Below, piece by piece: positions 1-11,218 of a stretch of 64,000 nt of DNA (the stretch's first letter is position 1; every line of letters starts with the position of its first letter). Under the pieces are notes generated by a model. The model worked only from the letters and a program-made list of their open reading frames with translations, was not told the DNA's origin and did no database searches. The stretch spans positions 14,738,603-14,802,602 of the forward strand of contig NC_049992.1 of the NCBI RefSeq assembly GCF_000003815.2, in the 5' to 3' direction. Made by a program: the position numbers and the translations under genes. Origin of the DNA: Branchiostoma floridae (lineage: Eukaryota; Chordata; Leptocardii; Amphioxiformes; Branchiostomatidae).

Positions 1-1656
1 ATATTGGCCTTAACTGTGACATACATCATATTGCAAACATGGCTTGATGGCACCGCACAAAGTGATTTCAAGGTGACATTGTAGAAGATTTCCCCTCCTT
101 GAAAACCTCGCCAAAAAGTCACTTTATCCCCTGCTGCGACTAGAATTGCAGGATTTCCGGAATAGCAGTACCCCATTTGTTAAGTTCAAGGGAGGTAAAA
201 CAGGTGCAGTGATATGATAGCACGGCAAAGAAAAGGGAGTAAAGAAAGATGGAACATCGAAATAACGGAAGGATTTAGTTCTCCGTAAGAACTGTCGTAA
301 GGATAGATCCCGTTGAAAATCTCCGTACCCCTCCTTATATCCCACCCATCGATTAGTACGTGTTTCCACAATTGCTTATATTCTACCTTTGAGTCTGTGA
401 AATTCTCTTCCCGCTCTAAATAAGGCGTCAAACGGTCAGAAATCTCAAGCCATAAAGGAGGGTGGGTAATATTTGAATTGAGATATTGAATAAAAATGAC
501 AACGTAATCGAGCCTAAAGTACACTGAAAGGACATTTACAACCCGGGGCCCGGCCGGGCACCTTTCGGGAACTCAAAGTACAAAATTGAAAGACACCAAA
601 CAACACAAGTAAAGGGAATAGTCTTGGGCATTATTTGTGTATAGTTTTAACTGAAAATTTCCAATTTTTGTTTCCACAAATGAAAATAAACAGCCCGGCC
701 AGGCCCCCCTTTGGAAATGTGACGTTAGCCTGACATATATAATGTGTGCCTGAAAGGAAGGTAACGGCAAAGCACAATATGATCGCCTGCATCACGAATG
801 ATTTCATGAAAAGGGCACGTTTGTCGTTGATCCAAAGACGACAAATCTTCTTCATTAGAAAATCCACCTCCTATACCAAAGTTATGATCCACTAAGAACT
901 ATCCCCACTATCCCATTACCAACGACAATACTGGTTATTCGTCTTGTAGTGGTCTTTGGAAACTGACCGAATGAAAACCGACAATTTAGTCCTCAGGGGA
1001 TTCTGCTAAACTACCTTCACGCCAAACGTCACTCGTCCATCAAGTCTAGGAAAAGAATGGCAAAAGAAACGGACCGTTTATTATTCATTGTAACGTCGAC
1101 TATGATCATTGGTAGTGGTGGGAGAAAACCCCGGCAGTACGCCTGTGGGTGTCTATGAAACTACAGGAAGTATAATGTATGCCCACATTCCACTACCTAG
1201 GACGTCCGACAAATTTTATAGATCAGTAAAAAAACGTATTTTTTTACACTTTATGTGTTTCACCTTTTTTAAAACTATACTTTTACATTTTGCATAATAT
1301 TTATCTATGAAATTGGGGGTTATAAAAATTCAATCTAGGACGCAGGGAGATCGCGGCACTGTCGCAGTTTATCGCACCTTCAGTACCCCCCCTCCCAAAA
1401 AAAAGACCGCTGTAAAGATGTAACGTTAGATACAAGCATGGTTATTTAAGGTAAGACAACAGAAGGCGGAGCAACTTCAATAAACAATTTCATACCATTA
1501 ATATCTCACAGGGTAACCTGACGTGGAGAGTGATTTTCCAATTTAGTATGGGATATTAAACCATATGTGGCTTCTTACGAGCATTTGTTACCGGAGGAAC
1601 AACGCATGGTATTAATAGTGCATTCGAAGCCAAAGACTTAGCCTGTCAAACGGTAA
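1..1656. other. Intergenic, no gene recognised
   Basis: No open frame here has splice borders or a recognisable domain. The stretch contains GC-rich palindromic pieces near 541-560 and 690-733 that resemble the element at 3793-3966. It also contains a decayed foldback fragment near 1175-1400, whose AT-rich centre resembles the short transposon family at 33882-34125. Nothing else is seen. Confidence 0.5.
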
Positions 1657-2023
1657 CAGGGTTGTAGCCAGCCTGAAATTAATTTTCAGTCCCCTGGATT
1701 TTGACTGGAAATCCTATCGAGCACCGAAGGCATGTTGTGACGTTGTACGTCATTTCTAGGGGGTCTGGGTCCCAGAAAATTTTTTAAATAAAGACCCTCT
1801 GAAACACTATTTTCTGCATACTGATTCAAATTGTGCTTGTAGACTAAGCTGTTCAATGACATCAGTTTTGGTGAAGAAGAACACATGGGTTTCAGTTTTT
1901 TATATCTTTACATATTAATTAATTTTTGTCTCTCCCAGGGGACGGAATGGGGAAAACTTTTTTCAGTCCCCAGCTGCAAAATTCCTTCAAAGGACTGAAG
2001 GACAGGTGCTGGCTACAATCCTG
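1657..2023. mobile_element. hAT-type non-autonomous DNA transposon
   Basis: The element begins CAGGGTTGTAGCCAGC and ends with the near-perfect inverse GCTGGCTACAATCCTG. It is flanked on both sides by the same 8 bases, aacggtaa, at 1649-1656 and 2024-2031. Terminal CAGGG-type inverted repeats with 8-bp target duplications are the hallmark of hAT elements. It is 367 bp long and no transposase frame is visible, so it is a MITE-like derivative moved by an enzyme encoded elsewhere. Confidence 0.8.
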
Positions 2024-2480
2024 AACGGTAACATGTAGTCTCCATCCCCGCATCCTTACCGAATGGGAGGTACCAGGTGGTTAAGACTACCTTCCCGTAA
2101 TTGGAAATTCCGGGAAAGTTTTCCGTGATCCTGATTGATGAATTAGGGATGTCTTGTATTGAATGATTTATTGTGCGGAACGGGAATTGAAAAATGAAAT
2201 ATTTAAGGTTATGACCTGAATACAAGATAGTGTTTCAGTCAGCATGTAGACTTGACAATGGTACAACAAAACAGTAGTATCTGGATAGAATTTGCTTCCG
2301 TTATAATATCTAAATTAATTGAGTTTTGATTTAAACCCGTTCTTATTTCCGCTCTAATTTCCGTTCACATATCTAGAATATCTTGTGTTTATCTGTACAA
2401 TTTCTTTTGGTGATCATGCATTCCCATATCATTGTTAAACCGTAGACATCACCCAAGCTTATCCTGGCCATTGCATACGT

Positions 2481-2975
2481 AATGCCTCAGCAAGTGAATT
2501 TATGACTGACATCAACGCACTCATTCATTTTCGCCTGACTTCAGAAAAAAATTGATATTTTTTGCTTGTTTGAAGATGGTCAACATAGCAACGAATCACC
2601 TAAAATGAGTAAATGATCTGTGTTGAAGCCTAATGATTGTACTTGTAGAGGTGACACTAGATAGGTAGCCATGACTGTAGTTGTAGAAGTAAAACTAGTT
2701 GGATAGTTGCAAAAGTTCGCAAACTTTGTGATACCAGCCGACCACACCTACGCCAGTACACGTCTTAAATGTAGGGATTACTTTCTTGTTGGTTGTGATG
2801 CCATGTTTTCAAATTTGTCATTTTGATTATTGTTACGACGTTTAATGTGTCTTATTTGGAAAATGTAGCCATCTTGTTTTTATTGTACCAGACTTGTTAT
2901 TTGTGTGTGCTATATCTCACTATTTCTGCTGTTTGAAGAGGATGTCACCCATAAAATTTACTTGATGTGGCCTAA
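2481..2975. mobile_element. Dispersed TIR element, copy 1
   Basis: The right end reads ATAAAATTTACTTGATGTGG followed by CCTAA. The left end carries the degenerate inverse CAGCAAGTGAATTTATG. The body is shared along its whole length with 59804-60345: the cgcctgactt-type pyrimidine tract and A-run, the phrase GTAGAAGT repeated twice, and AAATGTAGCCATCTTG. No coding capacity was seen. It is a roughly 500-bp non-autonomous DNA transposon family with partial relatives at 8947-9220 and 34480-34700. Confidence 0.65.
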
Positions 2976-3792
2976 ATGAACGCAATAATGCTACCATAGT
3001 TTTCTATCATACCTGGCAAGTAGAAACTCTTTATCCTTCTCTGTCATGGCCAGTGGAAGAATACATAACTCTTGAGCTAAACTGGATCGAGATCGATTCC
3101 TTTCTTATCTTCCACGTGATCATCATTCTGTATTGCCACTTTCACTATGTCCAACTTTTTTGACATTTCCTGCTATTTGGTTTTCCTGCTAAAAGACCAT
3201 GTAGGGCACTTGGAGTAACAAAAGGGGTGTTGTGGATACGGGTTCATTTTCGAATTAGTTGCCATACTTAACAGTGAACACATGACTGTATACACCCTTC
3301 ATTAGAATGCTACTCTTTCACAACGTTACTAATTAACTAAAATCCAAAGGGAGCTTCGTGCTTTCCCCTTACCAAAACGCCCCCGTTTTGCTCCACCCAT
3401 AAGTGGCTATTGCGCCCCTTTGCAATAAAGCAGAGTTCATGGTTCACGGAGGAAGCATATGAACAACTGAAAAAACTAGAGAGCAACAAGTCTTTCATTC
3501 TGCTGATTTCTATGGAAATCACACAAAGTACATCTTACCACATGTACATGCTATATGATGATTTTATGATCTATAGGATTGTCTACTTTCTACATTTTGG
3601 AGACGTTGAAGCTCAACATGTACATTGCTCTTTTAATCTGATATAGGGTTACGAATAAGGGGAGAAGAACATTTATGGAGCTGTATATGAATGATATATT
3701 CAGAGAATAACAAGGTGATTTTTCATATTTAATACATTCAAAAATGATTATCACTGTCCAATTAATATCCAGGGACGAGACAAGTAAACACC
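2976..3792. other. Intergenic, nothing recognised
   Basis: Apparently single-copy sequence. I see no splice-bounded exon, RNA gene or repeat family member in it. Confidence 0.4.
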
Positions 3793-3966
3793 TTAGGCCT
3801 ACGTCACATTTGAAAAAAAGTTTACGCCAATTAATATCCACAAGGTGTGCTTTTGAATTATTTTGGTCCGTCTTTGTGCTTTTGTTGTCTTGTATATCAT
3901 ACGTTGTGCTTTTTTCCCCAAAACTGCCTGGCCGGGCCCTTTTGTAAAATGTGACGTTAGCCTAAC
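3793..3966. mobile_element. Short foldback element
   Basis: The left end TTAGGCCTACGTCACATTTG pairs with the right end AAAATGTGACGTTAGCCTAA, giving a small inverted-repeat element. The right half carries the GC-rich phrase CTGCCTGGCCGGGCCC. Related right-end sequence occurs at 690-733 and 48315-48362. It is non-coding. Confidence 0.5.
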
Positions 3967-4119
3967 GATGGACCCTTATAAACAATCTAGTAAGCTATAG
4001 GTGCCTAACCCAGTAAAAGTTTCGTATGATACAGCCAGTCAGTGAAGTGCGTACTAAGGCACAGAGTTTCATGTTAAAGAGAAAAAAGTTCAAAACGGGC
4101 TGAAGGAAGTCTACGAACC

Positions 4120-4575
4120 TCGGTATGGGTTCCGGTATAGAAAGTTTAGGTACGGTCCAGGCCCAGATGATCCGGTCCTGGTCCAGACTTGAACCTGGGC
4201 CGAATTGTTTGCCAATGGGCGATACTCAAAACAATAGTCCATTTCGCTACAAAGGAATCTGCTTTGTGGAGTGTCCTACCTTCACGTAAACAGCGCTTAC
4301 TACCTAACTAAGTTAGACCAAGTCTGTCTGTAGAAAATTGTCTGTGGTAAAAATGACTTTTAACTCTTCTCTACTTCGCGCTTTTTATATTCTTGGACTA
4401 ATAAGCCTCAAAACACGTGAACGCCTGCCACCGTAGCGGCAGTATAATATGTTCATTTTCAAAACGGTCCAACATCCAGTCAACTGATTTTTTTCAGGTC
4501 CGGTTTTTCTGGACCAGTCCAACAAGAAAAAAGTTTTTTTTTTACCGTTACACCGTACGCGTATACCGTTACCCA
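4120..4575 (-). mobile_element. Degenerate copy of the 40271-40698 hAT element
   Basis: This stretch shares blocks with 40271-40698 in the opposite orientation. One is GGTCCGGTTTTTCTGGACCA next to an A/T run, the second is the AAACGGTCCAACATCC block, and the third is the repeated GGTCC/GGACC palindromic stretch near 4150-4200. Its ends are too decayed to show terminal repeats or a target duplication, so the borders are approximate. Confidence 0.5.
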
Positions 4576-6774
4576 CCACTATTGGTGTTCATGATCAAGA
4601 TCTCATAAGCATACATAGGGATAGATATCTATCCAGAGGAAATTGCGACGATTGTGAGATGAGCGATCGAGCAGGCTGGCCTTTTGATGAAACTTTGAAC
4701 TTTTGCCGAATCCATCAGTCGCTGGGAGAAAATGCCAGGGTACTTCCCGCCGTGATGTACGCATCATACAAAGTGGAAATCTAAAGGTTTGAAGAAATGA
4801 CCTATAGTGTGTTTGTAGTACAGATGTGGATCAGATGCAGTTTAGTTTTTCAATGTGCATTTTGCATACGAGGACTTTGCTCATGCTACACTTATGTACG
4901 TATCACCAAAACTAAGTCAAGAATACCAACAACAGAACGGTTGTAGCTATATAGATATCCATTTTGTTGTTCGCCTTGTAGTTTCTAGTTGCACATAGAT
5001 CAGCAATTTCCCTAGTTGTTTCTCTACCAGGTTATGTTTTTACAGTTAGGCGTTGCAAGCCCTTCCCCTTCAACATACCAAACGCACCTTTTTGTTACGT
5101 TTTATTATCATTTTACGTCAATTCCGAGATGTAGCTGGCCCCTCCCCCATATTCTTTGTGGCCTAGCATATGTTGGGATGGCTGCTATAAGGGAGATTTA
5201 ATCAATGACCAGCCAATTGAGACCAGGAGCTCGACTTTGAGGCTGCTACAAGTTGAGCTACAGGAATATCACATTTTGTATAACGTAGCTCTGTGATAAA
5301 ACTAGGCAGAGAAAAGACTCTATGATCATTGCCCGGAAGACCGCAGTTTGCATCATCCATATTTTCTATTTTCCATAACAGACAATACTGGGTTTTTAGT
5401 CTGTCGGTCTTTGATGTTACCGCCGAGATAGTAGTACTTCAAAGATGCATTGGCATACTGTAGTCCCCATATAGTGATGTATGGCTTAATCTAATGCGTG
5501 GTTTTTCATTTTATGCCAACTGTCCAAATATCGATATTTTGTGGTTGCCTGGATGTCATAGTCGGCCACAGTAAGATTTGAAGGATCTCTAACGGTACGA
5601 ACAATATCAACGTTTGCTCACAATGTATGTTTCAGTCAATATTGGAAACATCAAACTTGTTGGACGAGCAGATATCCTGGTCTCTGGTGCTGTTACGCCA
5701 CACAGCGTCGTTCGGGCGAAAAGCAGGCTTAGGTAGTCTTAGTTGGCCGAAACTCAAAATGTGTAGTTTTACCACGCTCCTTGTGGCCCATTCATGTACT
5801 GCATACAGTTGTGGTATTCGAAATGAGAATTCTGGATCATATCGATCAAAGACCGCTGCTTCAATGTTGAATATGTCAGTTCATCCTGTGTAACTTACGA
5901 TTATAATCTCTTGTCATGTCTAGCATTACATCTTATTGTGTAACCTATATTGTTCTATTTGGGGTTACAAAACTGACTGGAAAGTACCGAGCGTGGTCTT
6001 TAATTTCTGATATTCTTTCAGATTGACAGTTGAGTCTTATTTTCTCTTTCTTTATGAATATAAGAAAGATATTGAATTTCCCTTTTCCTTCTAGGGGCGC
6101 CTGCATTTATATTTAAAGGGGTGCTGATTCGCATTTTTCAACATATTGGCAAGGCTCTTAGACTGGGGAGGTCAATTTTAACATGCCTCCCTATAGAGCT
6201 GCGGAGAAGGCTACTATTTGTCGCCCCCATACATTATTTCCCGTTCTCTTTGTTATTTTGTACCGTATAAAGACTGGAACGATTTATCAACTCTAAGTGA
6301 AATCTAAGCTACCGACAAGATTTTTTTCAGCTATTTACGTGTATTTAATCAGATTTGCAGGATTGTGGTTAACCTGTTGAACACACCAGCTTTTGATATT
6401 GTCTTATTTCATCCGTAAATCTGTTTATATATTATGCATAAGATTTTTCGAGCTCTTGGTCATTTGGAGATTGTATCCCTTCATTTTGCGTAAGCCTTTG
6501 AAGACAACGTGAAGCCCCTTTTATTCCAAATTCCAAGGATACATCGGCGTTGCTCATGAAGAAGGAGTTCGTGACTTTCGCTAGCTTCTTATTATCCAAA
6601 CGGACTCCAGAGGTCGCCCTCTAGGTCAGAGGTCACGCCTCCAGGCGAGCATGCTGATGTTGCTCATCTCTTGATTACGCTCAAGGCTTTCCCCCAACGC
6701 TGCAGCTATTCTCTCAGAAATCATGAGAAATATAAATATTCACGGCAAGGAGTATCTAATGAGGCTTGGAACGT
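4576..6774. other. Intergenic, nothing but a SINE relic
   Basis: Apart from the tRNA-like relic at 5195-5275 I see no gene or repeat. The open frames in this stretch lack domains and splice borders. Confidence 0.4.
5195..5275 (-). repeat. tRNA-derived SINE relic
   Basis: Read on the minus strand this contains TGTAGCTCAACTTGTAGCAG, like a polymerase III A box in a tRNA D-arm, and then a GGTCTCAATTGG block where a B box would lie. Similar minus-strand relics occur at 14165-14235 and 15480-15560. It is too degenerate to be a tRNA gene. Confidence 0.4.
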
Positions 6775-7230
6775 TTTTTTAAACAATATACAACGCAAAT
6801 TTAAAGCAAAATCTATCTAAACAGTTAAGTGATGTATTCCACTTTTTAGATAATACACAGCACAAATACAATGCAAAATGTGAGCTAAATAGTAGTAAAA
6901 TATTTTTATTTTTTGCCTACCCTGCTGAAGTGTCTATATCTTAAACAACATAAAATGCAAACGTAATGCAAAATCGTAAAAACAGAAGAAATGGTTTTAA
7001 ACAATATACAATGCAAACTTAACGCAAAAATTAACAAAACCGTAGTGATGGATTATACTTCTTAGACAATATAAACGCAGACTGAACTCAATGTTTATTA
7101 ATACAGTAGCAAGTGAAGATACTTCTTTACAATAAACAACTCAAACAGTAATTATGATCATATCTTTATACAACATGCAACGCAAACTAAAAGCAATGCT
7201 TTATTACAGCTGTATCGTAGTAATGTTTTC
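6775..7230. repeat. Degenerate AT-rich tandem repeat, unit about 65 bp
   Basis: The phrase ACAATATACAATGCAAAC, in variants, recurs near 6784, 6849, 6943, 6998, 7063, 7129 and 7170. Between copies there are similar AACAGTAGTGATG and TACTTCTT stretches. The spacing is mostly 55 to 66 bases. Divergence between units indicates an old array. It is non-coding. Confidence 0.55.
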
Positions 7231-7604
7231 TTTTAACACAAAGATTTATGTAGGCTATCCGCGAGCACTTACAGTGGAGTCAATTATCTCTCTGTCCTAA
7301 GCCTACCTTTTGCCCAGACCGCTATTAAGGAGGTTACGTCATAAATATTCTCGCTAAATAACTCTCTGTGAATATGAAGAAAAGCTTTTATGTGTTTACA
7401 GAAAGACAGGTGCCCCGGCACGTGCAGGCGTCAGCTCATGTAGGTTATCAGTGAGAAGAAAGCTATAAAAACATTTTCCTGTCAGGGGGATTTATGTAAG
7501 GCCCCAGGGGTTGGCCGTTAAGCCCATCCGTTGAACACTCATGTTGTTTTTCCTTGATCTTCAGCCGGAAGTAAAGGTCAGGTTAATGCCCGCCGCTTCC
7601 CGGA
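7231..7604. other. Intergenic, nothing recognised
   Basis: Single-copy-looking spacer between two tandem arrays. No gene signal is seen. Confidence 0.4.
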
Positions 7605-8120
7605 GATGGTATGCAAGGTGCACTTCCCGTCAGTAGTGATGTAGTGTGCTCTTCTGGAGATGCCGTGCAAGGTGCACTTCCCGGAGATAATATACAAGAT
7701 GCACTTCTGGAAATGGTATAAAAGGTGCACTTCCCAGAGATGGTATGCAAGGTGCACTTCCCGGAGATGGTATGCAAGGTGCACTTCCCGGAGATGGTAT
7801 GCTATGTGCACTTCCCAGATATGCAGGGTGCACTTCCCGGAGATAATATACAAGGTGCACTTCTGGAAATGGTATAAAAGGTGCACTTCCCAGAGATGGT
7901 ATGCAAGGTACACTTCCCGGAGATGGTATGCAAGTTGCACTTCCCGGAGATGGTATGCGAGGTGCACTTCACGGAGACGGTATATATGTATATATGCAAC
8001 GTGCACTTCCCGGAGTAGGTATACAAAGGTGCACTTCCCAGAGTAGGTATAAAAAAGTGCACTTCCCGGAGATGGTATATGCAATGTGCACTTTCGGAGA
8101 TGCTATTCAATGTGCACATC
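7605..8120. repeat. Minisatellite, 27-bp unit with higher-order copies
   Basis: About 18 units of GGTGCACTTCCCGGAGATGG plus TATGCAA, with point variants such as CCCAGAG, TCTGGAA and GTATAAAA. A block of several units that starts with an ATAATATACAA variant at 7687 recurs at 7843. This shows amplification at a second level of about 156 bp. Because the unit length is a multiple of three, several long repetitive open frames run through it on both strands. They are by-products of the repeat and not genes. Confidence 0.9.
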
Positions 8121-8244
8121 TAGAAATGTTATGCATGTCCACAACATCAATCACTATGGTTACCTATATGCTGGCAGAAATAATTGAACTCATTAAATCC
8201 TGTCGGTTCACATTTTGAACAAAGACATTAGCCATTATCGGTAA

Positions 8245-8470
8245 GGCCCCTTTTCCCCTAGACGGCGCCGACGCTGGGACCTAGCTGTGATCTTAACTCT
8301 ATTTGTGTAACCCATGACTTTATAATTATAATATCGTGCAAACATAAAGGTATGACTGAAATGAAATCAGAACACACAAAGAATGGAAAGATTCGTCTGT
8401 TATCTACGAAATTGGGTGCTTACTTAAATTGTCTTCCTTGATCGCAGCGCTGTTGCAGAGAATTCACCGC
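8245..8470. mobile_element. Short foldback DNA element, decayed copy
   Basis: Starts AAGGCCCCTTTTCCCCTAGA, the terminal motif seen also at 13068 and at the outer end of 33882-34125. The AT-rich centre contains the TATGACTGAAATGAAATCA block typical of the family. The right terminus is eroded. Confidence 0.4.
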
Positions 8471-8679
8471 CTTAGTGGAATGGGGGTCTTACACATTATT
8501 GGTCATGGTATGATTCCGATGGCTATACTAAAATTATGTACAAATCAGGCTATGATATGAGCGCTGAAACGCTTGTACTCACAATTTAGATCGGTAGATT
8601 TGTCAACCACATAATCCTATGCAAATTCTAAGGAGCTAAATTTTACTTTCTTTTACCACAAGTGGCGTCCTATGGCCAC

Positions 8680-8905
8680 GGGGCGTTGGATAGCTAAGTG
8701 GCTATGGTAGCGGACATGAGATCGAGACATCCCGGATTCGATTCCATAGCTTGCTGACTAGACGTTATGTCGTTTGGAAAAGCACTTAACACTTCTTTCT
8801 ACCAGGGGCAAAAATGGGTATCTGGCTTCGGTTCGTGAGGTTAAAGGCGTTGGAAAGAGAGGGATGGGCTCCACCTTCGATACCGTGCCCCTAACAAACT
8901 ATAGC
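8680..8905 (+). repeat. tRNA-derived SINE
   Basis: The 5' part has an A-box-like TAGCTAAGTGGCTATGG and, about 40 bases later, a B-box-like GGATTCGATTCC, as in polymerase III promoters of tRNA genes. It is followed by GTTTGGAAAAGCACTTAACAC, close to a central motif common in SINEs of marine invertebrates. Because the tRNA part is followed by this SINE body, it is a retroposon and not a functional tRNA gene. Confidence 0.65.
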
Positions 8906-8946
8906 CGCTAATGCCTCAAAAATGATATTGGATTCCCGGACTACCT

Positions 8947-9220
8947 TTAGGCCGGCCACAGCAAGTGCCAAGTGCATTTTAGGACATCAGCGAGCTCATT
9001 TTTTATCGCCTGATTTTTAGAGAAAAAAACAAGCATTTGATTTCGGAGATAGTGAAACATGACGATAAAGTACTAAAACGGGAAAATAGGTTGTATTATA
9101 GCTTAATGTTCGTACTTAGAATTGACAGTAACGAGATAGCCATGGCCGAAGTTGAAGAAGTGACATTAGATGTTATTTGAATAGTTGTAAAAGTGGCAAC
9201 ACTATGGAAGTCATGAGACT
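8947..9220. mobile_element. Dispersed TIR element, truncated copy
   Basis: Shares with 59804-60345 the left end GGCCACAGCAAGT, the GACATCAGCG-type block, the A-rich run after CGCCTGATTT, the ACATGACGATAAA phrase and the GAAGTGACATTA phrase. The right half is missing or unrecognisable. Confidence 0.5.
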
Positions 9221-11153
9221 CAGTGTAGTCGCAAAACTTGATACGAAATACCAACCTTTAGAACTACCATTTACCATTGTTCCTGTTTTTTTCTTCGTAT
9301 CATTTCTCTTGGTGCTGCATATGGTAACACACCTAGATAAGATATTCATTTCTCTTTATGTATGTAACAACGTGCGTCACCAATATGTCAGAAATGACTC
9401 ATGTCTTTGAAATCCATCAGTCCGTTATACCATTTCTTAAGGACCTTTTGTGAACACCTTTTGAACCTTTGGTCCTAATGAGCTAGCAAGCTAGGCTCAA
9501 TAAAAACGTAACGCTGACTATATATTGTATTTTAAGGGTGTGTACGAAGGCACGACTTTCTTAATTGCCCACCTTCTCATTCAGCACATGTATTGTACCA
9601 GTACATTTTGAAGGCTTGGAGTCTGAAATTGAAAATTTTGTCCCGACAGGAGAGCTTGAAGAAAAAATGCCTTAAATAAGATAATAATAATAATAATTTG
9701 CTGTCTCAAAAAAGACGTTAGAAGATTGAAACAGATAGCACCTTGTATTTACGTTTAGCGTATAGTTTTGTATGTTACAATAGAATACACTGGTGGTTTC
9801 TTTATCTTTACTTTTACTACTAACGTTTTTCTAACATTCTCCTCAGGGAGCGTTCTAACACGTACATTCAGCTATAGGTCATGTGCTTGATTTGTAACAA
9901 CAGTGTTTTTACTTCCACCCTGTAAATTGATTTTGCCGCGGATAGAGCCGAACATCTTATCTTTGAAACCACCTGTCACTTGTGTATTTTCTCACCGTTG
10001 TGAGAAGATTAGGGCAGGGGGAAACATTGTCGTTAACTGAAACTAACGGGAGACGTAAATGACCCATTTAACAGTTTACTATCAGCTCACGATTCGAAAA
10101 AGAAACGTTTGATTCAAAATTCAAAAGTGCCTCAAATGTCAGTAGAGAATGTATCGTTGCACCGTTTTTACTAAATCTTTCTGTTATTGTATTTATATGA
10201 TACGTTCCAATGCGTATGGAGAATATCAAAATTACAAAACGTGAGAAAATGTGATTTTCGTTGTCAGATAAGACGTCCATTGCCGTGAGTGTGTCATTGA
10301 ATCTGTGCAAAATAATGGCCCGAAGAAGGATGAGTAATGGTCGACATACAAACGTGTGCTTTAAAACAATTTTTAATAAATTGCCTCTCATGAACATGAA
10401 TTCTACACACGTTTTCCACATTGCTTAGTCAGAAATGCTGTTCAAAGTGCTATGCGTATGGTTAGAGTTCTTTTTAAGCCATTATCATTGAATGATGACA
10501 ATTCCGATCCACAAATTACGGTGCGATTATGTACAACAGTGCTTTGTCGTGACTCAAGTTTCCTTCGGGGACGGTTCCCTTAACAGGTCTATTTACATGT
10601 CAGTTCTTTCTTACTTCATAATGTCAGCAATGTGTATTCTTGTACATAAAAAGTCGTTGCCCATTGCTTGACATCTAGTCTATCTGTACTACATGCACCG
10701 ATGGGTGAACGTCAAAATATAAGTTCATCAAAACCGTACGTATTTCATAATCTACATTAGACTAAAGGCAAATATCGTCACATAAACTTTAAAGGTAACA
10801 TAAGTCATCTCACAGATAAAATATCCTTTTGATGATTTCTCACAAATTTTCATGAAAAAAAAAACTGATCATGTAACGTACCCTTATTGCCCCATATCTA
10901 ACCCTTACAATGAGATAACCAAATCATTATGTATGAAAGTCGTGCTGAAATATGTACATTCAAAACTTTAAGTTAGCCAAACAGTTTTAACACGAAGATT
11001 CTTTTCCAGTATTAGTGTTGACCTCATTTTCTTACACCTTCAAAAGTTAATGTACAGCTACTTATTAAGATGCTTCATCATGAGAACATCCCATTTATCA
11101 GGCTGAAACCGAGAGTAGATGGGGAATATCGTCTGACGGTCTTCGATATGTTT
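9221..11153. other. Region downstream of gene A; probable 3' UTR plus spacer
   Basis: This lies directly 3' of the gene A stop codon on the minus strand. No exact AATAAA was found on the minus strand here, so the transcript end is not assigned. The 117-codon open frame on the minus strand at 10068-10421 has no domain and no splice borders, and I do not treat it as a gene. There is a short (aat) run near 9682. Confidence 0.4.
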
Positions 11154-11218
11154 CTAGATGCTTCGTTTTCCGGTGTCGTCCAGCTCGATTCCTGAACGGG
11201 GAGGTGCAACTGGCTTCC
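11154..11218 (-). CDS. Gene A exon 8: short C-terminal exon with SH3 ligand motif
   Basis: 65 nt ending in TAG, acceptor TTTCGTCTACAG. Completes GKPVAPPRSGIELDDTGKRS plus I (residues 487-507). PVAPPR (489-494) fits the class II SH3 ligand PxxPxR immediately after the SH3 domain. If intron 7 were retained, the frame would run on to a different short end (NCQVMDLHR). The spliced form is preferred because gene B has a matching exon at the same phase and both end G-K-x-S-I. It is not obvious from open frames, since a longer frame overlaps it in another phase. Confidence 0.8.

Noticed and set aside
6775-7230. Possible CRISPR-like array from regularly spaced AT-rich repeats
   Set aside because: Repeats are degenerate and spacing varies. 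The setting is a eukaryotic genome, so it is an old tandem repeat.
7578-8218. Several overlapping long open frames on both strands with repetitive HLREVHLAY- or GSAPCIPSP-like peptides
   Set aside because: They are translations of the 27-bp minisatellite. Repeat length divisible by three keeps all frames open. There is no start context, splice site or domain.
8690-8765. tRNA gene candidate with A- and B-box-like motifs
   Set aside because: It does not fold into a clean cloverleaf by eye and is followed by a SINE body, so it is annotated as a tRNA-derived SINE.
10068-10421. 117-codon minus-strand open frame downstream of gene A
   Set aside because: AT-rich, no domain, no splice borders and no paralogous frame near gene B. 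Likely chance in 3' UTR or spacer.
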